Below are positions 18,370 through 26,428 of a stretch of 64,000 nt of DNA, one piece after another (within the stretch, counting starts at the first letter, position 1; every line of letters begins with the position of its first letter). The DNA is from Alphaproteobacteria bacterium (lineage in GTDB: Bacteria; Pseudomonadota; Alphaproteobacteria; Micropepsales; Micropepsaceae): positions 1-64,000 of the forward strand of contig JAFBAL010000044.1 in the NCBI GenBank assembly GCA_019247845.1, in the 5' to 3' direction. The notes beneath the pieces were generated by a model. That model was not told the DNA's origin, made no database searches, and saw only the letters and a program-made list of their open reading frames with translations. The position numbers were made by a program, and so were the translations under genes.

Positions 18370-19590
18370 ATGGCGAGCTACCGCTACAAGGCGATGACCG
18401 AAGCCGGCGCCATCGTGCGGGGCACGCTGGATGCCTCCTCGGAAGCCGCCGCCATCCGCGCGTTGCGCGCCCAAGGTCACTATCCGCTGTCGGCGACGGC
18501 GAGCGACGCGGGCACCCTCGCGGACAAGCTCACCGGCCTGATGCCCGGCAAGCGCGCGCCGTCGCTGCGCCTCTTGGCGCTCGCCACGCAGGAGCTGGCC
18601 GAACTGCTCGGCGCGGGGCTGGAGCTCGACCGCGCCCTGTCGGTGCTGATCGGACTGAAGAACCTGCGCGTCCTGAAAGAGCCGCTGACCGCGGTGCGCG
18701 GCCATGTGCGCGACGGCGCGGTGCTGGCCGACGCGCTGGCGCAGGAGAAAGCCTTCCCGAAGTTCTATGTCGGCATGGTGCGCGCGGGCGAGCTTGGCGG
18801 CGCGCTGGAGCCGGCGTTGCGCCGTCTCTCGGGCTATCTCACGCGCACCCAGGCAATCCGGGACTCGATCGCCTCGGCGCTGGTCTATCCCGCGATCCTC
18901 ACCGTCACGGCAGGCTTCTCGATCTTCGTGATCCTGGCCTTCGTGCTGCCCGAGTTCAAACCGCTCTTCGCCCAGACCGGCGCGCAACTGCCGCTGCCCA
19001 GCCGCATGGTGATGGCGTTCGGCGACGCGGTGCGCGACTGGTGGTGGCTCGGGGCGCTGGTCGCAGCTAGCCTGTGGCTGTGGCTCCGGCAGGCGCTGAA
19101 GGACAACGCGGTGCGCCGCCGAATCCACAAGCTGGTGCTGCGCATCCCCATCCTGGGCAATCTGCTCGCGGCCATCGAGATCGAGCGCTTCAACCGCATG
19201 CTGGGCACACTGCTCGGCAACGGCGTCGAGCTGCCGATGGCCTTGAACCTGGCCAAGGACGTGCTGTGGAACACCACGCTGAGCGATGCGGTGCGCGACA
19301 CCGCGGCCTCGCTGCGCGAGGGCGAAGGCTTCGCGCGCAAGCTGGCGCAGTTCAAGGAGTTCTCGGACGGCTCTCTCGATCTCATCCAGATCGGCGAGGA
19401 GACCGGCAAGCTCGACGACATGCTGATCCGCCAGGCCGATCTCGACGAGCAGCGCATCAAGCACACGATCGACCGGCTGCTGGCCATGCTGGTGCCGGCG
19501 CTCACCATCCTGCTCGGACTCGTGATCGCGGGGCTGATCGCCTCGATGCTGATCGCGATCCTGAGCGTCAACGATCTGGCTTTGCAATGA
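18370..19590 (+). CDS. gspF: Type II secretion inner-membrane platform protein GspF
   Basis: Polytopic inner-membrane protein at the centre of the assembly platform. It has the two duplicated T2SSF domains: the first contains LATQELAELLGAGLELDRAL, the second FNRMLGTLLGNGVELPMAL. Three hydrophobic segments are visible, around 190-215, 235-255 and a C-terminal one ending LIASMLIAILSVNDLALQ. Length 406 is normal. Start ATG at 18370 begins MASYRYKAMTEAG, the usual GspF opening. Confidence 0.96.
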   Translation: MASYRYKAMTEAGAIVRGTLDASSEAAAIRALRAQGHYPLSATASDAGTLADKLTGLMPGKRAPSLRLLALATQELAELLGAGLELDRALSVLIGLKNLRVLKEPLTAVRGHVRDGAVLADALAQEKAFPKFYVGMVRAGELGGALEPALRRLSGYLTRTQAIRDSIASALVYPAILTVTAGFSIFVILAFVLPEFKPLFAQTGAQLPLPSRMVMAFGDAVRDWWWLGALVAASLWLWLRQALKDNAVRRRIHKLVLRIPILGNLLAAIEIERFNRMLGTLLGNGVELPMALNLAKDVLWNTTLSDAVRDTAASLREGEGFARKLAQFKEFSDGSLDLIQIGEETGKLDDMLIRQADLDEQRIKHTIDRLLAMLVPALTILLGLVIAGLIASMLIAILSVNDLALQ

Positions 19591-19598
19591 GGGGAACC

Positions 19599-20030
19599 AT
19601 GAACCGATTGCGCAACCGCCTGGCCCGCGACGGCGGCTATACGCTGATGGAGCTCCTGGTCGTGCTGGCGATCCTGGGGCTGCTCACCGCCATCGCGACG
19701 CCCTATGTGCTGCACTATCTCCAGACCGCGAAGGTCAAGACCGCTCGCACCGAGATTGCCAACATCGGCGCCGGCCTCGACATGTTCAAGGCCGATGTCG
19801 GGCGCTATCCGACCAGCCAGGAAGGCCTCGAGGCCTTGCTCAAGGCGCCGCCGGATGCCGAGAACTGGGACGGGCCCTACATCAAGAAGCTCGACTCCTT
19901 CAACGATCCCTGGGGCCGTCCCTATCACTATCAATCGCCGGGACAGCACAACGAGTACGACATCTTCAGCTACGGCCCCGACAAGCAGGCGGTGCCGGGC
20001 GAAAAGAAGCCACCCGTGGCCAATTGGTAG
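19599..20030 (+). CDS. gspG: Major pseudopilin GspG
   Basis: Main subunit of the T2SS pseudopilus. The prepilin leader ends DGG with mature YTLMELLVVLAILGLL, keeping the Glu5 needed for assembly. The C-terminal part has the family's calcium-loop region (DPWGRPYHYQSPG, FSYGPDKQ). It has 143 residues, starting at an ATG eight bases after gspF behind GAGGGG. It must be processed by a prepilin peptidase not encoded in this window. Confidence 0.96.
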   Translation: MNRLRNRLARDGGYTLMELLVVLAILGLLTAIATPYVLHYLQTAKVKTARTEIANIGAGLDMFKADVGRYPTSQEGLEALLKAPPDAENWDGPYIKKLDSFNDPWGRPYHYQSPGQHNEYDIFSYGPDKQAVPGEKKPPVANW

Positions 20031-20033
20031 ATC

Positions 20034-20435
20034 ATGCGCCGCACATCGTCCGAACACGGCTTCACCTTGCTCGAGGTCCTCGTCGCGCTCACCATCCTGA
20101 GCGTGGGCCTTGCCGTGCTGTTCGGCATCTTCGGAAACAGCTTGTCGCGCTCTCGCGAGACGCAGTCGCGGCTCGAGGCGCGCGCGCTGGCGACCTCGCT
20201 GCTGGCCGATTCCGAAAGCGCGCCCGCGCTTGCCTATGGCGAGCGCAACGGTCGCACCGGTTCGGGGCTCGCGTGGCGCGTGCGCGTGCAGCGCTACGGC
20301 AACGATAAGGACCTGCAGGCCTGGCCCGCAGCCGCGGCGCGGGTGACGGCCACGGTGAGCTGGGGCGACGGCGGCAACGGCCAGACGCTGTCGCTCTCCA
20401 CTTTGCGCCTTCTGCCCAAGGACTCCGCGCCGTGA
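20034..20435 (+). CDS. gspI: Minor pseudopilin GspI
   Basis: Type IV pilin-like protein of 133 residues with leader MRRTSSEHG and mature FTLLEVLVALTILSVGLAVLF, Glu5 present. The SLLADSES region and position before gspJ fit GspI, a tip-complex minor pseudopilin that nucleates the pseudopilus with GspJ and GspK. GspH would be the main alternative, but GspH precedes I in usual operons and the conserved helix fits I better. Its stop overlaps the gspJ start (GTGA). Confidence 0.85.
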   Translation: MRRTSSEHGFTLLEVLVALTILSVGLAVLFGIFGNSLSRSRETQSRLEARALATSLLADSESAPALAYGERNGRTGSGLAWRVRVQRYGNDKDLQAWPAAAARVTATVSWGDGGNGQTLSLSTLRLLPKDSAP

Positions 20436-21079
20436 AGCACGAGGCCGGTTTCACCTTGCTCGAGCTGCTCGTCGCGATGACCTTGCTCGCCTTCCTGAGC
20501 GTCGGGCTGATGGCGGGCTTACGCACCGGCGCCAATATCTGGCAGAAGGCGCAGGACAAGAACCTCGACACCAACGCGATGCGCGTGGCTCAGAAGACGC
20601 TGGCCGACAACCTCGGCCGCGCCTACCCCAAGCTTGTCGTCGTTTCGCCCGAGGAATCCCATATCGATTTCGACGGCACCAAGGACAGCATGACCTTTCT
20701 CTCGACTGCCGCCTCCGGCACCGGCCATATCATGCGCGACACGCTGACGGCGCAGAGCAACGGCAAGGAGCTGGTGCTCGCCATCAGCGCCACGCCCGAG
20801 CTCGGCACCGGCGGCGCGCCGATCTGGAGCAAGCCCCTGCTACGCCATCTGGCGGCGATCGAGTTCTCCTACTTCGGCGCCGCGGGCGAAGAGAAGCAGC
20901 CGGCCTGGCACGAGACTTGGCGCAACCAGCACGCGCTCCCCCATCTCATCCGGGTTCGCGTCGTCCTGGCGGGCGCCGGCACCACGCCGTGGCCGGAGAT
21001 GCTGATCGAGCCCCACATCGCCGCCGATGCCGATTGCATCTATGACGCGCTCACCAAGTTCTGCCAGGGGCGGCAATGA
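20432..21079 (+). CDS. gspJ: Minor pseudopilin GspJ
   Basis: Minor pseudopilin of the tip complex, 215 residues, with leader MKHEAG and mature FTLLELLVAMTLLAFLSVGL (Glu5 retained). The GTG start is in a GTGA overlap with gspI. The protein body includes IWQKAQDKNLDTNAMRVAQK and a C-terminal PHLIRVRVVL, typical of GspJ. Its stop overlaps gspL by four bases. Confidence 0.9.
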   Translation: MKHEAGFTLLELLVAMTLLAFLSVGLMAGLRTGANIWQKAQDKNLDTNAMRVAQKTLADNLGRAYPKLVVVSPEESHIDFDGTKDSMTFLSTAASGTGHIMRDTLTAQSNGKELVLAISATPELGTGGAPIWSKPLLRHLAAIEFSYFGAAGEEKQPAWHETWRNQHALPHLIRVRVVLAGAGTTPWPEMLIEPHIAADADCIYDALTKFCQGRQ

Positions 21080-22143
21080 GCGAGCGTTCCAACATCGAGG
21101 TCGAACGGATCAACGCCGGCGAAGTGTTCGCGGCCTGGCGCGCGGAGCTTGCCGCTCTCGCCAAGGAAAGGCTGGGCGAGACCCGCGACACCAGCGAGCT
21201 TCGCGTCGTGCTGCGCGACGGCGCCGTCGCGTTGCACTGGGTGCATGACGGCATCGAGCAGGCGCTCGGCGGGGCCGCTTCCTTGCATGCGGCCCTTGCC
21301 TCCAACGCGGCCATCGTCGGCACGCGGCGCGATGCCGTGCTGGCACTGCCGTCGAGCGACGTGCTCAGGCCCGTCGTCAGAATGCCTCACGCGAACGAAC
21401 GCATCCTGCGCAGCGCGCTGCAATACGAGCTCGAGAAGCTGAGCCCGGTGCCGCCCGACGAGGTCTATTTCGATTTCCGCGTGCTGGGGCGCGACCGCGA
21501 AGCCAACACCGTCGAGGTCGAGCTGCGCATCATCCGCCGCGCCATCGTCGACGACGCCCTCGCCTTGTGCGGCGCCGCCGGGCTTTCCGTGGGCGCCATC
21601 CGTTTCGAAGGCGATCCGCGACCCGCCGATCGCAATGCGTTTCCGGTCGACCGCGCGGCCTGGATGCGCGGGCTCGGCCGCAGGCATGCGGTCGCGGCGC
21701 TCGCCGGCCTGGCGCTGGCGCTGCTGCTGGCCGTCCTGCTCGCGAGCTATCTGCGCGGCGCGGCCGTCCTGGATTCGCTGACCGACGAACTGCTGACCGA
21801 AGGCGCGCGCGCCTCGCGCGTCGAGCAGCTCCAGCACCGCATCGACAAGGCCGGCACCCAGCTCGCCTTCCTCGCCGAGCGGAAGCGCAGCCCGCTCTTC
21901 GTCGCGATCCTGGCCGACGTGTCGCGCACGCTGCCCGACGGCAGCTGGCTCACCGACTTCAGCATGAGCGGCGCCAAGATCCGCGTCGGCGGCTATTCGC
22001 GCGCCGCGTCGGACCTGATCGGCGTGTTCGACCGTTCGGGCCGCTTCGCCAATGCGCAGTTCGCGGCGCCTGTCACGCAAGGCCCCTCGCCGGGCATCGA
22101 GCGGTTCGACCTCAGCTTCGACGTCGCGGGAGCGCCGCGATGA
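21076..22143 (+). CDS. gspL: GspL-like inner-membrane secretion protein
   Basis: A bitopic platform protein of 355 residues: a cytoplasmic actin-like/PilM-like region (about 1-190) that would recruit GspE, one transmembrane segment around 205-230 (VAALAGLALALLLAVLLAS), then a periplasmic PilN/ferredoxin-like domain with DGSWLTDFSMSG. Sequence similarity to classical GspL is modest, so the call leans on domain order and on the gspM-like gene downstream. ATGA overlaps link it on both sides. Confidence 0.85.
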   Translation: MSERSNIEVERINAGEVFAAWRAELAALAKERLGETRDTSELRVVLRDGAVALHWVHDGIEQALGGAASLHAALASNAAIVGTRRDAVLALPSSDVLRPVVRMPHANERILRSALQYELEKLSPVPPDEVYFDFRVLGRDREANTVEVELRIIRRAIVDDALALCGAAGLSVGAIRFEGDPRPADRNAFPVDRAAWMRGLGRRHAVAALAGLALALLLAVLLASYLRGAAVLDSLTDELLTEGARASRVEQLQHRIDKAGTQLAFLAERKRSPLFVAILADVSRTLPDGSWLTDFSMSGAKIRVGGYSRAASDLIGVFDRSGRFANAQFAAPVTQGPSPGIERFDLSFDVAGAPR

Positions 22144-22718
22144 CCGCTCGCCCCGCCTTCATCAAGAGCCGCGCCGCCGCGCTCGCCGCCTGCGCCGTGG
22201 TGCTGCTGGTGGTCGCCGTCTTCGTCGTGACGCCGGTCGTCGCGGCCTTTTCGGCGCAGAGCGACGAGATCGATGCCTCGCTCCAGCAGCTCGGCTTCTA
22301 TCGCGCCGAGATCGCTGCCAAGCCCATGCTCGAAGCCGAGCTCAAGTCGCTCAACGAGAAGGGCGCCTCGGTGCCCGGCGTGATCGACGCCGAAAGCACC
22401 GCGCTCGCCCAGGCGCAGCTGCAGAGCCAGATGAAGGCGCTCGTCGAGGCGAACAAGGGCAGCGTGCAGTCCATGCAGATCGTGCCCGTGTCCAAGCAGG
22501 GCGGCTTCGAGATCATTGCGGTGCAATGCGACCTGTCGGTGCCGCAGAGCCAGCTGAAGAGCCTCGCCTATGCGCTCGCGGCGCATGCGCCCTATCTGTT
22601 CGTCGACGAGGCGTCGATCTCCGCGCCGAACCTCGGCCCCGACGACATCGGCAACAAGCAGGCGATTCTCGACATCCGCTGGACGGTGCACGGCTATCGC
22701 TGGGGGCGGACGAAATGA
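22140..22718 (+). CDS. gspM: GspM-like secretion protein
   Basis: A 192-residue bitopic protein: a short cytoplasmic N-terminus, one transmembrane segment (about 11-36, LAACAVVLLVVAVFVVTPVVA), a coiled-coil-like linker, and a periplasmic ferredoxin-like domain as in GspM/PilO. It presumably dimerises with GspL. The assignment is from size, topology and operon position; primary sequence is weakly conserved in this family. Confidence 0.82.
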   Translation: MTARPAFIKSRAAALAACAVVLLVVAVFVVTPVVAAFSAQSDEIDASLQQLGFYRAEIAAKPMLEAELKSLNEKGASVPGVIDAESTALAQAQLQSQMKALVEANKGSVQSMQIVPVSKQGGFEIIAVQCDLSVPQSQLKSLAYALAAHAPYLFVDEASISAPNLGPDDIGNKQAILDIRWTVHGYRWGRTK

Positions 22719-23224
22719 CGCTGTCGCGCCAGCCCGTCCTGATCGGCTTTGCGGCCGCCGATCTGCTGCTCGCGGGCCTCCTGGTCTACCAGCTCACGGC
22801 GTCGCTGCCGGAGCTCGACCCGCCGGTCATGCACCTCAAGCCCAAGGTGCCGCGCGCCGAAGCCGTGGTACCCGTCACCACGCCCGCGCTGGAGGCCTTC
22901 GCCGAGATCGACGCAAGGCCGATGTTCGCGCCCGACCGCAAGGCAGCCGTGATGGCGCAGCCAGGCGCCGCGAGCCTTGCGCCGCCGGACGTCACCCTGG
23001 TCGGCGTGATCGTGAGCGGCAGCGACAGCCTGGCCATGCTGCGCACCCCCTCCTCGCCGCTCGCCACGGCGTATCGCATCGGCGCGACCGTCTCAGGCTG
23101 GCAGCTGAGCGAAATCGCGCCGGATCGCGTGGTGCTGACCGCGGGCCCGGCGCGCAACGAGATCCGTCTGGACGCGAACAAGGCGCCGCCGCGACCGCCG
23201 GCCGCGCCTGGAAGTTCGCAATAA
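22715..23224 (+). CDS. GspC/GspN-like bitopic protein with HR domain
   Basis: A 169-residue protein with one N-terminal membrane segment (VLIGFAAADLLLAGLLVYQL) and a periplasmic domain containing RPMFAPDRK and VTLVGVIVSGSDSLAML. This is the homology-region fold that links the inner-membrane platform to the secretin. There is no PDZ domain, unlike enterobacterial GspC, and the C-terminus is proline-rich. Annotation pipelines may call this GspN. Its stop TAA shares one base with the gspD ATG. Confidence 0.75.
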   Translation: MTLSRQPVLIGFAAADLLLAGLLVYQLTASLPELDPPVMHLKPKVPRAEAVVPVTTPALEAFAEIDARPMFAPDRKAAVMAQPGAASLAPPDVTLVGVIVSGSDSLAMLRTPSSPLATAYRIGATVSGWQLSEIAPDRVVLTAGPARNEIRLDANKAPPRPPAAPGSSQ

Positions 23225-25401
23225 TGCGTGAAATGGTGCAAATACTCCGCGGGCCGGAGACAAATGAAGTGGGGCGTTCCTTGAGAATTCGTGTCGGTGC
23301 GATTGCCGCGTGCTTTGCCGTGACGCTTGCCGCGTGCTCCACGGACGAGACTCCCGCCCCGCCGGCGGCCGCGCCCATCGCGGTGCCGCCCGCGTCCGAA
23401 CCGCCGGCCGCGACGGCGCAAGCCACGCCCCTGCCCGGCGCCTCCTCCGAGGCGAAGTTCGAGGTCTTCCCCGGCACCGGCGCCTTCACCCAGGCCGGAC
23501 GGGCGCGCGAGCCGTCGCGCACCACGGTCGGCGAGCAGGGCGACATCACGCTCAACTTCATCAACACGGACGTGAAGGACGTCGCCAAGGCGGTCCTGGG
23601 CGACTACCTGAAGCTCAACTACGAGATCGGCGCCAACGTCCAGGGCAGCGTCACGATCCAGACCAGCCAGCCCTTGCAGCGTTCGCAAGTCCTGCCGGCG
23701 CTGGAACAGGCGCTGCGCCTCAACGGGCTGACCGTCGTGGAGTCCCACGGCATCTACAAGGTCCTGGCGCTCGCCGACGCGCCGCGCATGGCGCGCATCA
23801 ATCAAGCCGGATCGAGGGGCAGCGCCAATATCGGCTACGGCATCGACATCGTGCCGGTGCATTATGTCGGCGCGGCCGAGATGCAGAAGCTGCTCGAGCC
23901 ATTGGCGCCGACCGCGGGCATCGTCCATGTCGACGCCGCGCGCAACGTGCTCATCGTCGAAGGCACCGCCGAGGAACGCCAGACGCTGCGCGACGACATC
24001 GCGCTGTTCGACGCCGATTGGATGAGCGGCATGTCGTTCGCGATCATCACGCCGAGCTATACCGATGCCGAGGAGCTGACCAAGGAGCTGAACCAGGTGA
24101 TGGGCGGGCTGAACAGCCCGGTCGGCGGCCTCGTCCAGCTCATCCCGATCCAGCGCCTGAACGCGGTGCTCGCGATCTCGCACCAGACCAAATATCTCGA
24201 GCATCTGCGCGCCTGGGTGAACCGGCTCGACCGCCCGGGCCAGGGCAGCGACAAGCGCATCTTCATCTACAACGTCCAGAACGGCCGCGCCTCCGACCTC
24301 GCAGCGACCTTGGGCAAGCTGCTCTTCGGCAGCAGCGGCGTCAGCGGCAGCGCCTCGCCGCGGCCGTCCTTCGCCGGCACCACCACCGCAAGCTCGCCGA
24401 CCGAGACGACGCCAAGCGGCCTCGACAAGAGCGGCGGCGCCACGACTTCCGCGGTGCCGTCCTCCGGCGGCGCCGAAGGCGTATCGGTCTCCGGCTCGGC
24501 GCCCGGCATCGGAAGCCTGAGCATCACCGCGGACGAGACCAACAACGCGCTGGCGATCCTGGCCTCGCCGCAGCAATACGGCGTCATCGAGACCGCCTTG
24601 CGCAAGCTCGACGCGGCCCCGCTCCAGGTGCTGCTCGAGGCCGCGATCGCAGAAGTGACGCTGACCAACGACCTCAAATACGGCGTGCAGTATTTCTGGA
24701 AGGACAGCCACAACCAGACCGTCCTTTCCGACACCGGCTCGACCTCGGTCGTGCCCTCGCTGCCCGGCTTCGCCTACATGTTCTCTAACGGCAGCAACAT
24801 CAACGTGGTCTTGAGCGCGCTCGAGCAGGTGACGCATGTCGAGGTCGTGTCCTCGCCCGAGCTGATGGTGCTCAACAACCAGACCGCGACGCTGCAGGTC
24901 GGCGACCGCGTGCCGATCATCACCGAGCAGGCGGTCAGCACCCAGACCGCCGACGCGCCGATCGTCAACAGCGTGCAATACGAGGACACCGGCGTGATCC
25001 TGAAAGTCACGCCGCGCGTCAACCGCGGCGGCATGGTGATGATGGACATCTCGCAGGAAGTGAGCGGGGTCAGCGACACCAGCGCCTCGCCGGTGCCCTC
25101 GCCCACCATCCAGCAGCGCAAGATCACGAGCTCCGTCGCGGTGCAGGACGGCGAGACCATCGTGCTGGGCGGGCTGATCAGCGATTCCCGCACCCAATCG
25201 AAGAACGGCGTGCCCTATCTTCAGGACATCCCCGTGCTCGGCAACCTGTTCCGCGACACCGGCAACAATTCGCGGCGAACCGAACTGATGGTCCTGATCA
25301 CGCCGCACGTCGTCGACGACATCAAGAAGGCGCGAAAGGTCACCGATGAGCTTCGCCGCAAGCTTCCGGCCGTCCAGTCGGTGCTCGAGCGGGCGCGCTG
25401 A
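23224..25401 (+). CDS. gspD: Type II secretion secretin GspD, probable lipoprotein
   Basis: Outer-membrane secretin of up to 725 residues. In order: signal region with lipobox LAAC (Cys38 from the first ATG), N0 domain (ITLNFINTDVKDVAKAVLGD), N1-N3 repeats with a Ser/Gly-rich insert in N3 (GSSGVSGSASPRPS), and the C-terminal secretin domain with VPIITEQ, YEDTGVILKVTPRV and the signature GGLISDS...VPYLQDIPVLGNLF. A GTG at 23269 would give a more ordinary 22-residue leader. The lipobox suggests the secretin reaches the outer membrane without a separate pilotin, which is inference. Confidence 0.95.
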   Translation: MREMVQILRGPETNEVGRSLRIRVGAIAACFAVTLAACSTDETPAPPAAAPIAVPPASEPPAATAQATPLPGASSEAKFEVFPGTGAFTQAGRAREPSRTTVGEQGDITLNFINTDVKDVAKAVLGDYLKLNYEIGANVQGSVTIQTSQPLQRSQVLPALEQALRLNGLTVVESHGIYKVLALADAPRMARINQAGSRGSANIGYGIDIVPVHYVGAAEMQKLLEPLAPTAGIVHVDAARNVLIVEGTAEERQTLRDDIALFDADWMSGMSFAIITPSYTDAEELTKELNQVMGGLNSPVGGLVQLIPIQRLNAVLAISHQTKYLEHLRAWVNRLDRPGQGSDKRIFIYNVQNGRASDLAATLGKLLFGSSGVSGSASPRPSFAGTTTASSPTETTPSGLDKSGGATTSAVPSSGGAEGVSVSGSAPGIGSLSITADETNNALAILASPQQYGVIETALRKLDAAPLQVLLEAAIAEVTLTNDLKYGVQYFWKDSHNQTVLSDTGSTSVVPSLPGFAYMFSNGSNINVVLSALEQVTHVEVVSSPELMVLNNQTATLQVGDRVPIITEQAVSTQTADAPIVNSVQYEDTGVILKVTPRVNRGGMVMMDISQEVSGVSDTSASPVPSPTIQQRKITSSVAVQDGETIVLGGLISDSRTQSKNGVPYLQDIPVLGNLFRDTGNNSRRTELMVLITPHVVDDIKKARKVTDELRRKLPAVQSVLERAR

Positions 25402-26320
25402 GCCGCCGCCCGGTGGGCACGAGGCCAGTCACGAACCGGGTCACGAACCGGGGCACGAACCCGGGCGCGAGCGCGGCTGGGCGCTCGTATCGGTCTTGTG
25501 GGCCATAACGCTGCTCTCGCTGATGGCGGCGGCGACGCAGGCGCTGACCGTCACCTCCTACCGCAGCGAGACGCACGCGATGATCGACGCGCGCGCCGAA
25601 GCGGATCTCGACGCCGCCGTCGTGGCGGCCGTGCTCGGCGTTTCGGATCTCAGGCCCGAACGGCGCTGGCGCGCGGACGGGACCGCCACGGACTTCTCCT
25701 TCGACGGCTTCGCGATGCAGGTGTCCGCCCAGGACGAGCTCGGCCGGATCGATCTCAACGTATCGAGCGGCGCATTGATCACGCAGCTCCTGCTCGGCGC
25801 GGGGCTTGCGCCCGACGAAGCCGGCAAGCTGGCCGACGGCATCGTGTACTGGCGCAGCAAGACCGGCCTCCAGAACCTGCGTGGCGCAACCGACGACGAA
25901 TATCGCGCCGCGCATCTGACCTATCTGCCTCGCCATGGCCCATTTCAGACGGTGGACGAGGTGAAGCTCGTGCTCGGCATGACGCCCAAGCTCTTCGCGG
26001 CGATCAGGCCCGCGCTCACCGTCTACAGCAAGCGGCCGTCCTTCGATTCGTCCGTGGCGCCGCGCGAAGCGCTGGCGGCGCTCTATCCCGGCGACCCCGG
26101 CAAGGTCGAGCAGATCGTCCGCGCGCGTTCCGGCGATCCGAACGCTTCGATGCAGCTCGGCTTCTCGCCGGCGGCGGCGGCGACGCTCGCCGCGCCCAGC
26201 GGGCGGGCCTTTTCGATCGAGGCGCGGCTCACGGTCGGACGGCGGACGTTCGCGCGCTCGGCCGTCGTCGAGCTCACGAGCAGCAAGCAACGCCCGTATT
26301 TCGTTCTGGCCTGGCATTGA
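25346..26320 (+). CDS. gspK: Minor pseudopilin GspK with repeat-extended N-terminus
   Basis: Large minor pseudopilin of the T2SS tip. The prepilin site is RERG followed by WALVSVLWAITLLS, lacking Glu5 as is normal for GspK. The globular part has ELGRIDLNVSSGALITQLL and PRHGPFQTVDEVKLVLGM, the helical insert typical of GspK. The leader before the cleavage site is unusually long (about 44 residues), and its HEPG repeats come from a 12-bp tandem DNA repeat. It overlaps the end of gspD by 56 bases and ends the operon. Confidence 0.93.
   Translation: MSFAASFRPSSRCSSGRAEPPPGGHEASHEPGHEPGHEPGRERGWALVSVLWAITLLSLMAAATQALTVTSYRSETHAMIDARAEADLDAAVVAAVLGVSDLRPERRWRADGTATDFSFDGFAMQVSAQDELGRIDLNVSSGALITQLLLGAGLAPDEAGKLADGIVYWRSKTGLQNLRGATDDEYRAAHLTYLPRHGPFQTVDEVKLVLGMTPKLFAAIRPALTVYSKRPSFDSSVAPREALAALYPGDPGKVEQIVRARSGDPNASMQLGFSPAAAATLAAPSGRAFSIEARLTVGRRTFARSAVVELTSSKQRPYFVLAWH
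25416..25463 (+). repeat. 12-bp tandem repeat in the gspK leader
   Basis: Two exact copies of GTCACGAACCGG (25428-25439 and 25440-25451) are followed by a one-or-two-base variant (25452-25463) and preceded by a more diverged copy. They encode HEPG units in the pre-cleavage leader of GspK. Copy-number change would stay in frame. Confidence 0.85.
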
Positions 26321-26341
26321 GAAAACCGTCCCGATTCGGCG

Positions 26342-26357
26342 CGTGACGGCCGTCACG
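26342..26357. promoter_or_regulatory. CRP-type palindrome upstream of the TPR/pseudo-cyclase gene
   Basis: A perfect 16-bp palindrome, CGTGACGGCCGTCACG, lies 72 bases upstream of the proposed ATG. Its core GTGA-N6-TCAC is the consensus half-site arrangement for Crp-family proteins. The next gene but one encodes a Crp/Fnr regulator. Binding by that regulator is inferred. Read as RNA it could also act as a hairpin after gspK. Confidence 0.55.
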
Positions 26358-26428
26358 GTGTCAATTCCACCTATGGTGTTAGCCAGCAGGTGACGGCGTC
26401 CCCAACCACAGCTATCGTCCGAGCAGCC

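Noticed and set aside
22786-25308. 840-residue minus-strand open frame opposite gspD
   Set aside because: High-GC antisense frame of gspD; the plus strand has the full secretin signature and the antisense product is Arg/His/Ala-rich with no domain.
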